Of a stretch of DNA of 46,402 nt, positions 21,398 through 28,406 are shown in pieces (positions within the stretch are counted from its first letter, which is position 1; each line of letters begins with the position of its first letter). A program made the translations under genes and the position numbers. The notes beneath the pieces are model-generated. The model ran no database searches. It had not been told where the DNA came from and saw only the letters and a program-made list of their open reading frames with translations. Origin of the DNA: Deltaproteobacteria bacterium (lineage in GTDB: Bacteria > Desulfobacterota > Binatia > UBA9968 > JAJDTQ01); assembly GCA_028818775.1 (NCBI GenBank), contig JAPPNE010000156.1, forward strand, positions 1-46,402, in the 5' to 3' direction.

Positions 21398-22876
21398 TCA
21401 TATCTCCGAAAGAAGGTTCAACAGAGTGCGGACCCCGAACCCCGTCCCCCCTTTCGGATGCGTAAGGTGCTCCTTGCTCGCGAACGCGGGCCCGGCGATG
21501 TCCAGATGCGCCCAAGGCACCTCTCCGACGAACTCCTGAAGGAACAGCGCCGCGGTGATGGCGCCGGCGGAGCCGCCGCCCACGTTCTTGATGTCGGCGA
21601 CGCTGCTCTTGATGTCCTCGCGGTACTCGGCGGCCAGGGGCAGCCGCCAGAGTCCTTCGCCGGCATCCCGGCCGCACGCCATCAGACGGTCCGCAAGCTC
21701 ATCGTCGTTGCTGAACAGCCCGGCCAACTCGTTGCCCAGCGCCACGATGCAGGCCCCGGTCAGCGTGGCGAGATTGATCATGCAGTCGGGCTTCTCCGCC
21801 GCCGCCAGGGTCAGGGCGTCCGCGAGAATGAGCCGGCCCTCGGCGTCGGTATTCATGACCTCCACGGTCTTGCCGCTGCGGTAGCGGATGATGTCTCCCG
21901 GCTTCTGAGCGCCGCCGTCCGGCAGGTTGTCCGTGGCCGGCACCAGGCCCAGCACCTCCGCCTCGGGCGCCAACTCCGGCAGCACGCTCATGACCCCGAT
22001 GACCGCCGCGCCCCCGGCCATGTCGAGCTTCATGGTCTCCATGGAGCGCGCCGGCTTGAGGGACAGTCCTCCGGAATCGAACGTGATGCCCTTGCCGATG
22101 AGGGCCAGCTTTTTCCGCGCCGGCCCCTTGGGCCGGTAGCGCATGTGTATGAAGCGCGGCTCCTCGCGGCTTCCCTGGTTGACCGCGAGGAGTCCGGCAA
22201 GCTTCATCTGCTGGATCTTCCGCTTGCCCCACACCTCCACCTCGAGCCCTTGGCCCTGGCACGAGGCCAGCGCCTGCTCCGCCAGGTAGGCCGCGGTTGC
22301 CGTGGACGGCGGCTCGTTCACGAGATCCCGCGCCAGCGCCACGGCCGACGCCGCCAGTCGCGCGCGCTTGACGGCGCGGGCCAGGGCCGCGCTCCGGGTA
22401 CCCGCGGTGCGTCCCAGGACGAGGGTGCGGAGCGCTGCCCCGGAGTTGCCGTTGGAACGGTACTTGGTGAAGCGGTAGCCGTTGAGGAGAGCGCCCTCGG
22501 CGACGGCGCTCACCACCGCGTCCACCTGCTGGTCCCGAGGCAGCATGAAGGTCGCCTCGTCGGCCCAGAGCCGCGCGGCCTCTCTGGCGGTCACCGCCCC
22601 GGCCACGCGCCAGTCATGGAGCCGCTCGTCTTCGTGCTTTCCGACGCCCACCAGCAGCAGGTGCCCGGCGGGCATGGCGCCGTGCGTCGCCACCAGGAGC
22701 GAGCCGCCGCTCTTGGCCTTGAAACCGCTCTTCTTGACGAGCGCGCCGAGACGGCCATGGAGTCCGCGGTCGAGGGTCCGCACCAAGCTGTCCTCGAGCC
22801 CCTTGTCGGTCACCGGAACCGCCAGCAGCGCGCTCCGGACTCGCGCCGGGGTGATCTCCCTCAGCTTGATTTCCAT
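21398..22876 (-). CDS. pepA: Leucyl aminopeptidase (M17)
   Basis: PepA removes N-terminal residues from peptides and in some bacteria also binds DNA. The 492-residue protein has an N-terminal macro-like domain and a C-terminal catalytic domain with the di-metal ligands in GKGITFDSGGLSLKP and NTDAEGRLILADAL. The arginine of the latter motif is catalytic. The same frame is open much further upstream, across folE, but homology begins at MEIKLREI, so the ATG at 22876 is taken although no good ribosome site precedes it. The folE stop lies 8 bases upstream, so coupling with folE is likely. Confidence 0.95.
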   Translation of the reverse strand: MEIKLREITPARVRSALLAVPVTDKGLEDSLVRTLDRGLHGRLGALVKKSGFKAKSGGSLLVATHGAMPAGHLLLVGVGKHEDERLHDWRVAGAVTAREAARLWADEATFMLPRDQQVDAVVSAVAEGALLNGYRFTKYRSNGNSGAALRTLVLGRTAGTRSAALARAVKRARLAASAVALARDLVNEPPSTATAAYLAEQALASCQGQGLEVEVWGKRKIQQMKLAGLLAVNQGSREEPRFIHMRYRPKGPARKKLALIGKGITFDSGGLSLKPARSMETMKLDMAGGAAVIGVMSVLPELAPEAEVLGLVPATDNLPDGGAQKPGDIIRYRSGKTVEVMNTDAEGRLILADALTLAAAEKPDCMINLATLTGACIVALGNELAGLFSNDDELADRLMACGRDAGEGLWRLPLAAEYREDIKSSVADIKNVGGGSAGAITAALFLQEFVGEVPWAHLDIAGPAFASKEHLTHPKGGTGFGVRTLLNLLSEI

Positions 22877-22884
22877 GGCATGAA

Positions 22885-23484
22885 TCAGAATGGACGGCCA
22901 CGAATCAGGTTCATGAACTCCGCGCGCGTCTTCTCCTGTGTGCGGAAAGCGCCCAGGAGCGCGCTGGTCACGATGGTGGAGTTCTGCTTCTGCACCCCGC
23001 GCATGCGCATGCACATGTGCTCGGCTTCCATCACCACCGCGACCCCCAGCGGCTTGATGCGCTCCATGACGGTCTGGGCGATCTGGTTGGTCAGCCGCTC
23101 CTGCACCTGCAGGCGCCGGGCGTAGGCATCCACCAGCCGCGCCAGCTTGGACACCCCGACGATTTGACGGCGTGGAATGTAGGCCACGTGGGCCTTGCCG
23201 TGAAACGGCAGCAGATGATGCTCGCAGAGGGAGAAGAAATCGATGTCCTTCTCCAGGATCATCTCCTGGTAGTCTTCGGTGAAAAGGGCGCCGTTGATGA
23301 TGGCTTCCGGGTCCTGTTCGTACCCGCTCGTGAAAAACGACAGAGCCGCGGCGACTCTTTCCGGGGTCCTCTGGAGGCCCTCCCGGTCGGGGTCTTCCCC
23401 GAGCGCGGCGAGGATGGCGCGGACATGCCCGGCGAGGGAATCCGTCTGTTGTTCGTGGCTGTGAGAGAGTCTTTGAACGGACAT
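22885..23484 (-). CDS. folE: GTP cyclohydrolase I
   Basis: FolE converts GTP to dihydroneopterin triphosphate, the entry to folate and pterin synthesis. The 199-residue protein has the zinc ligands Cys87 and His90 ([10 protein letters not shown]) and Cys158 (HMCMRMRG), and the [23 protein letters not shown] segment shaping the active-site tunnel. The ATG at 23484 begins the homologous region; there is no Shine-Dalgarno sequence, and a -10-like TACGTT ends 6 bases before the start, so the mRNA may be leaderless. The gene is divergent from ptsP. Confidence 0.95.
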   Translation of the reverse strand: MSVQRLSHSHEQQTDSLAGHVRAILAALGEDPDREGLQRTPERVAAALSFFTSGYEQDPEAIINGALFTEDYQEMILEKDIDFFSLCEHHLLPFHGKAHVAYIPRRQIVGVSKLARLVDAYARRLQVQERLTNQIAQTVMERIKPLGVAVVMEAEHMCMRMRGVQKQNSTIVTSALLGAFRTQEKTRAEFMNLIRGRPF

Positions 23485-23490
23485 CGAGGC

Positions 23491-23519
23491 AACGTAACAT
23501 CTGCCCAAAACCGGGTCAA
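23491..23519 (-). promoter_or_regulatory. Predicted promoter abutting folE (possible leaderless start)
   Basis: On the minus strand TTGACC (23514-23519) and TACGTT (23491-23496) are 17 bases apart. The -10 box occupies positions -12 to -7 counted from the A of the folE ATG, where leaderless transcripts have it. The -10 match is weak (3/6), so this is tentative. Confidence 0.35.
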
Positions 23520-23602
23520 ATCGAGCCGGCTCGCGTCGCGCGGCCGTCCAGGCGGCGGCCATACGTCGTGCCCTGTCCGGTGAATTGCGCTATAAAGGGC
23601 CC

Positions 23603-26008
23603 ATGATCAACGTGACCGAAAGCGCGCCCGAGGAAGATGCTTCCCACCTGGTGACCCTGGAGGAAATCGGCCGGTTCGTGGACGAAGCCGCGGACTTGCA
23701 AGGATGCCTCAACAGCATTGCCGGCATCGTGGCCAAGCGCATGCAGACCGAGGTGTGCTCTGTCTACCTTCTCGACACGGACCTGGGCAGGCTCACCCTC
23801 GGCGCCACCAAGGGGCTGGACCCGGTGGCCGTGGGGCGCGTCTCCATGAACGTCGGAGAGGGGCTGGCGGGACTGGTGGTGGAGACCGGCGAGCCCGTGA
23901 TGGTGATGGACGCTCCGTCGCATCCCCGGTTCCTCTATTTCCCGGAGACCGGCGAAGAACGGTACCACTCCTTTTTCGGCGTCCCGGTCAACGCGCGCAA
24001 GAAACCCATCGGCGTTCTGGTGGTGCAGACCTCCCGCCCGCGCGAGTTCACGCAGGACGAGGTCCGTCTGCTCAAGGCCATCTCCGCGCAGGTTTCCACC
24101 ATCATCGTGCACGCCCGGCTGATGGACTCGCTCAAGGACAAGGAGCGTGAGCGCAGGCAGTCGCGCCGGCGCATGGTCGGCGCAATGCGCCGGCTCCGGT
24201 CTTCCGAGGGACGGGGCAAGCAGCGCAGCGGCGAAGCGCCGCGCAAGTTCCGCAGCCGTCTCACCGGGCTGACCGCCTGCCCGGGCTTCGCCATCGGCAA
24301 GGCGCACATCATGCAGCGGCGCCTTGACCTGGGCGCGGTCACGAGGTCCCACACGGGCGATCCCCGGGGGGAGGTCGAACGCTTTCGTTCGGCGGTGCGG
24401 CGCGCCGTGGCACAAGTAGCGGAGATCAAGACCCGCATGACCGCCCTCATCTCCGACGAGGCCGGAGCGATCTTCGACGTGCACCGGCTGGTGCTCAACG
24501 ATCCCGTCCTTCAGGACGAGATAGAAAAACGCATCCGCGAGAGGGGACTGACCGCCTACTACGCCGTGGCCAGCACCTTCCGGAAGCACATGCAGACCGT
24601 GAGCGAGGTGGGCGACAGCTACCTCAAGGAACGCACGGCCGACATCCGCGACGTCGCCGAGCGCCTGCTGGACAACCTGTCCGGGACCGGAGACCGCCGG
24701 CAGACGATCCCGGACAGCGGCGCCATCCTGGTGGCCGAAGACCTTTCGCCGGCGGACCTCGCGGTCATCGAGGGAGATCGTTTCCAGGGCATCGTTCTTT
24801 CCACGGGCGGCGTCACGTCCCACGCATCCCTGCTTGCCAAGTCGTTCGAGATCCCTACCGTGGTGGCGGCGGAGGGCCTGCTCGAGAGCGTGCAAGCGGA
24901 GGACTCGTTGATCGTCGACGGCAACTCGGGAGTGGTGTTCGTCAATCCCAACAGGGAGATCATCGGCGAGTACGACCGGCTGGAGCGCCACTATCTCGCG
25001 GTCAATCGCGAACTGGACGAGATGCGCGATTTGCCGGCCGAGACCACCGACGGCCACCGGGTGCGTCTGCTGGCCAACATGGGCCTGCTCACGGACATCC
25101 GGTTCGCGCATGCCCACGGCGCCGAGGGCATCGGCCTTTACCGGACGGAGATTCCGTTTCTCGCCTACCATGACTTTCCCACCGAGGCGCAGCAGTTCGC
25201 CCTCTATCAGAAGGTCGTGGAGGGGATGGCGGGCAAGCCCGTCACCATCCGCACCCTCGACATCGGCGCCGACAAGTACCCGCCCTATGTCGGCCTCGCC
25301 CGTTCCGAGCCGAATCCCTTTCTCGGATGGCGTTCCATCCGGGTGTCCCTGGAAGTGTCCGACACGTTCCGGATGCAGCTCCGCGCCATCCTCCGCGCGA
25401 GTGCGCTGGGACCGGTGCGCATGTTGATCCCCATGGTCTCCAGCCTGGAGGAGATCCTCCGGGTCAAGGCCATGGTGCGCGAGATCAAGAACGAACTCAC
25501 CCGCCGCGGCGTCCCCTTTGACGCCGGCATGGAACTGGGAATCATGATCGAGGTGCCGTCGGCGGTGCAGATGGTCCACCGCCTGGTGGAGGAAGTGGAT
25601 TTCGTGAGCATCGGCACCAACGATCTCATCCAGTACCTGCTGGCCGTGGACCGCGGCAACCGCAAGGTGGCGCCCCTGTACGAACCGTTTCATCCCGCGG
25701 TCCTGTCGGCGCTGAGCCAGGTCATTCGCGCGGCCAAGGACCGCGGGAAGGGAGCGGCGATGTGCGGCGAGATGGCCGGCGACCCGCTCTCCACCGTGTT
25801 GTTGATGGGGATGGGCCTCGAAGAGTTCAGCATGGAGTCCCTGTCCATATCCGTGGTCCGCAAGCTGGTACGCACGGTGAGCTACGAACGCGCGCAAGCC
25901 ATCGCCGAGACCGCGCTCCGGATGGACACGGTCGACCAGATCAAGCGACACCTCTTCGGCGAAATGCGCGCCCTGGGACTGGTGGAGTTGGTGGAACTCT
26001 ATCGCTGA
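23603..26008 (+). CDS. ptsP: PEP-protein phosphotransferase, nitrogen-type enzyme I (EI-Ntr)
   Basis: PtsP starts the PTS-Ntr phosphorelay by taking phosphate from phosphoenolpyruvate and passing it to NPr. The 801-residue protein has an N-terminal GAF sensor domain (about 20-175), a basic linker (about 178-220), the EI N-domain from GLTACPGFAIGKAHI (222-236), the catalytic His407 in GGVTSHASLLAK (402-413), and a C-terminal PEP-binding TIM barrel (about 450-780, including GTNDLIQYLLAVDR). ATG 23603 is preferred over an in-frame TTG 18 bases earlier. TATAAA (23591-23596) ends just 6 bases before the ATG and no ribosome site is visible. NPr and EIIA-Ntr genes are not in the window. Confidence 0.95.
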   Translation: MINVTESAPEEDASHLVTLEEIGRFVDEAADLQGCLNSIAGIVAKRMQTEVCSVYLLDTDLGRLTLGATKGLDPVAVGRVSMNVGEGLAGLVVETGEPVMVMDAPSHPRFLYFPETGEERYHSFFGVPVNARKKPIGVLVVQTSRPREFTQDEVRLLKAISAQVSTIIVHARLMDSLKDKERERRQSRRRMVGAMRRLRSSEGRGKQRSGEAPRKFRSRLTGLTACPGFAIGKAHIMQRRLDLGAVTRSHTGDPRGEVERFRSAVRRAVAQVAEIKTRMTALISDEAGAIFDVHRLVLNDPVLQDEIEKRIRERGLTAYYAVASTFRKHMQTVSEVGDSYLKERTADIRDVAERLLDNLSGTGDRRQTIPDSGAILVAEDLSPADLAVIEGDRFQGIVLSTGGVTSHASLLAKSFEIPTVVAAEGLLESVQAEDSLIVDGNSGVVFVNPNREIIGEYDRLERHYLAVNRELDEMRDLPAETTDGHRVRLLANMGLLTDIRFAHAHGAEGIGLYRTEIPFLAYHDFPTEAQQFALYQKVVEGMAGKPVTIRTLDIGADKYPPYVGLARSEPNPFLGWRSIRVSLEVSDTFRMQLRAILRASALGPVRMLIPMVSSLEEILRVKAMVREIKNELTRRGVPFDAGMELGIMIEVPSAVQMVHRLVEEVDFVSIGTNDLIQYLLAVDRGNRKVAPLYEPFHPAVLSALSQVIRAAKDRGKGAAMCGEMAGDPLSTVLLMGMGLEEFSMESLSISVVRKLVRTVSYERAQAIAETALRMDTVDQIKRHLFGEMRALGLVELVELYR

Positions 26009-26122
26009 GCCGGCAAGGACGTGACGCCGGTCTCCTTCCGTTGACACCTCAAGCCCGCGCAGCCCTCCCGCCGGCCCCTGCCAAGTGCCCGTGGCCGTTG
26101 GCTTTGGGGCTTTCTCACCCCG

Positions 26123-26139
26123 CTGGCACGGCGGTTGCT
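26123..26139 (+). promoter_or_regulatory. Sigma-54 (RpoN) promoter upstream of the sigma-28-like gene
   Basis: CTGGCACGGCGGTTGCT matches the -24/-12 consensus YTGGCACGRNNNTTGCW at every defined base, with correct spacing. Initiation about 12 bases beyond the -12 element falls near 26150, just before the ATG at 26153. This implies a nearly leaderless message or a start at the in-frame GTG at 26192. No obvious enhancer-binding palindrome is visible in the 114 bases between ptsP and the promoter. Confidence 0.85.
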
Positions 26140-26152
26140 CTCATGTTGCGGC

Positions 26153-26902
26153 ATGAAGGAGCCCCCGTGCGGGCCGGAGCCGGGAACCCTGGTGGCGGCC
26201 GCGGAAGAGGATTGCCGGGACGAATGCGTCGCGGCGCACCTGCCCCTGGTGGAAGCCATCGCCCGTCAGCTTCACCGCCGGCTGCCGCCCAACGTGGACG
26301 TCGACGCATTGATCAACTCCGGCGTGGTGGGTCTGCTGGAGGCGCTGGACCGCTACGATCCTGAACGCGGCGTCACTTTCCCCGTCTTCGCCAGGCACCG
26401 CATCTACGGCGAAATGATCCAGTGCCTGCGATCTCTGGACTGGGTCAGCCGTTCGATCCGGGCCTGGGGGCGCCGCTTTGCCACGGCACGCGCGCGCCTC
26501 ACCGGGCAACTCTGCCGCGAGGCCACATCCGAAGAAATGGCTCGGGAGCTGGAACTGCCTCTGGAACGGTACCACAAGCTCAACTACCAGGTGGGGGAGC
26601 ACGGGTGCCTGAGCCTCGACGACCCTGCGTGCAGCGAGCTGGATCTGATCATGGACCGAAGCGCCGACGGCCCGGATCTCTATCGAGACCCGTGTCACGA
26701 CGTCGAACGCGTCGACTTGGTGGACAAGCTGAAGCAGGCGGTGGCCGGGCTTCCGGAGCGAGAACGCGTGGTGGTCACGCTACGCCACTACCATGATCTC
26801 AAGTTCCGCGAGATCGGGGAGGGGCTGGGCGTGACGGAAGCGAGAGTCTGTCAGATCTACGTGCAGGCGCGCAAGCGCCTTTACAAGGCGCTCATGGACT
26901 AG
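26153..26902 (+). CDS. RNA polymerase sigma factor of the sigma-28 (FliA/WhiG) type
   Basis: The 249-residue protein has sigma region 2 (HLPLVEAIARQLHRRLP, then INSGVVGLLEALDRYDPERG and FPVFARHRIYGEM), the DWVSRSIRAWGRRF segment resembling DWVPRSVR of FliA, region 3 (TSEEMARELELPLERYHKL) and a region 4 helix-turn-helix (KFREIGEGLGVTEARVCQIYVQARKRL). It is divergent enough that I do not name it fliA. It carries nine cysteines, unusual for the family. No flagellar or chemotaxis gene lies nearby. It follows ptsP and has its own consensus sigma-54 promoter. The start is uncertain between ATG 26153 and GTG 26192. Confidence 0.88.
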   Translation: MKEPPCGPEPGTLVAAAEEDCRDECVAAHLPLVEAIARQLHRRLPPNVDVDALINSGVVGLLEALDRYDPERGVTFPVFARHRIYGEMIQCLRSLDWVSRSIRAWGRRFATARARLTGQLCREATSEEMARELELPLERYHKLNYQVGEHGCLSLDDPACSELDLIMDRSADGPDLYRDPCHDVERVDLVDKLKQAVAGLPERERVVVTLRHYHDLKFREIGEGLGVTEARVCQIYVQARKRLYKALMD

Positions 26903-26934
26903 TCTCGGATGCGCCCGGAGAGATTCGTGGGGCC

Positions 26935-28305
26935 TCAGCCTCCGGCCCGGATGGCGGCGATTTCGTCCCGGATCACCTGCTGCCTGGGCGAGTCCGGCTC
27001 GTACTGCTGGGCCGCGCGCTCCAACGCATCGATGGCCTTGCCGGTCTCGTCCCGCAGCAGGTACGACTGGGCCAGGTAGTAGTGGGCCTTGCCGGGCTGG
27101 TTCAGCTTCCGGTAGGCGTATCCGAGACGGCGCGCGGCCTCGGGCCAGAACGGCGCCGACTGACGCGCCTTCAGGTAGGCACGCGCGGCTTCCCGAAAAC
27201 GCGATTCCTTCTCGAAGAGCCGGCCCTGGTACAGGTGGCTGATGGGATCTTCGGGCCGGCGTTCCAGCATGCGCTCAAGGGCGGCATGAGCCTTGGAGAT
27301 TTCCTCCGTGTGCAGGTACACGCGTCCGAGGTCACGGTGCAGGTTGGGGACGGCCAGGTTCAACCGCGCCACCCGCTCCAGCATGTCCCGCGCCTGCACC
27401 CACCGGCCGGTGGCGGCATAGGCGAGCCCGAGCGCGTACGCGGGCATGGCCGCGGCGGGACGGTCTTCGTGGTCTTTCCGCAGCCGTTCCACCACCGCAT
27501 CGGGCTTGTCCCGCAGCGCGATCAACAACTTGACGCGCTGGATGTCGTCGGCGTCCCTGAAACGGGGCGCCGAAAGCCCCTGCGCGCGTATCGATGCCGA
27601 CAGATTGGCGATCCGTTTGTCCGTCAACGGATGCGTCAGCAGGTAAGCCGGCCTCCCGACGGGATTGAGCAGCCGGTCGCGGTACATCCTCTGCATGAAG
27701 GTGACCGCCGCCTGAGGATCGTAACCGGCGCGGGCAAGGTAGCCGACGCCGAGGTTGTCCGCCTGCTCCTCCATCTGCCGGCTGAACTCCAGTTGCCGCG
27801 ACATGGCTACCGCGGGCCCGGCCAGGGCGGCGGGGCCGATGACCGGCGCCAGGAACACCCCCAGCATGCCGACGAGCATGGCGACGTCCGTGGAGGAAGC
27901 GAGAACGTGGAAGTGCCGCGCGTTCACGTGAACGATCTCATGGGCGATGACCGAAGCCAGCTCGTCCGTGCTCTCCACCCGCTGAATGAGGCCGGAGTGA
28001 AGGAAGATGCTGCCGCCGGGAACCGCGAACGCGTTCAGCGACGAATCCTCGATCACAAAGAAGCGGTACGGGTACCGGATGTTGCCGACGGCTTCGAGGA
28101 CACGGCGGCCGATGCGGTCGGCGTAGAGTTCGACCTCGGGGTCTTCGATGAACTTGAGCTGACGCCGGGCCTCGCGCCGGAACTGCCGGCTGATGCGGAT
28201 TTCCTCGTCCTGGGACAGGGCGTGGGCGGGCGGCATGCGGAGCGGCGCCGTCGCGTGGCACACAACCAACAGCACCACGGCCCAGACGTGGAGGGCTCTC
28301 CGCAT
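26935..28305 (-). CDS. Exported M48 metalloprotease with TPR repeats (BepA-like)
   Basis: The 456-residue protein has an N-terminal signal sequence (about 1-30), the zinc motif HEIVH (122-126) and the third ligand Glu179 in EEQAD. A TPR region follows from about 280 to 445 (for example AYALGLAYAATGRWVQARDML and AHYYLAQSYLLRDETGKAID). This layout is that of BepA/YfgC, a periplasmic protease-chaperone that monitors outer-membrane assembly, including LptD. The hydrophobic stretch 141-168 may shield the active site. The gene is convergent with the sigma factor gene. Its role is inferred by domain order. Confidence 0.9.
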   Translation of the reverse strand: MRRALHVWAVVLLVVCHATAPLRMPPAHALSQDEEIRISRQFRREARRQLKFIEDPEVELYADRIGRRVLEAVGNIRYPYRFFVIEDSSLNAFAVPGGSIFLHSGLIQRVESTDELASVIAHEIVHVNARHFHVLASSTDVAMLVGMLGVFLAPVIGPAALAGPAVAMSRQLEFSRQMEEQADNLGVGYLARAGYDPQAAVTFMQRMYRDRLLNPVGRPAYLLTHPLTDKRIANLSASIRAQGLSAPRFRDADDIQRVKLLIALRDKPDAVVERLRKDHEDRPAAAMPAYALGLAYAATGRWVQARDMLERVARLNLAVPNLHRDLGRVYLHTEEISKAHAALERMLERRPEDPISHLYQGRLFEKESRFREAARAYLKARQSAPFWPEAARRLGYAYRKLNQPGKAHYYLAQSYLLRDETGKAIDALERAAQQYEPDSPRQQVIRDEIAAIRAGG

Positions 28306-28406
28306 GCGGAAAATCTATCGGACGCCCCCCGGCGGGTCAAACCAGCGTCGTGTCCCGCGTCGCATCGTGACGCCGTGTGACGCAGGATACCAAGTTCCCG
28401 GCTGGA

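Noticed and set aside
22877..23500. N-terminal extension of PepA through the folE region (same frame stays open)
   Set aside because: FolE is encoded in another frame there with conserved zinc ligands, and PepA homology begins only at 22876.
23516..26047. 843-codon minus-strand frame opposite ptsP
   Set aside because: It mirrors the ptsP codons; histidine, glutamine and arginine-rich translation with no domain.
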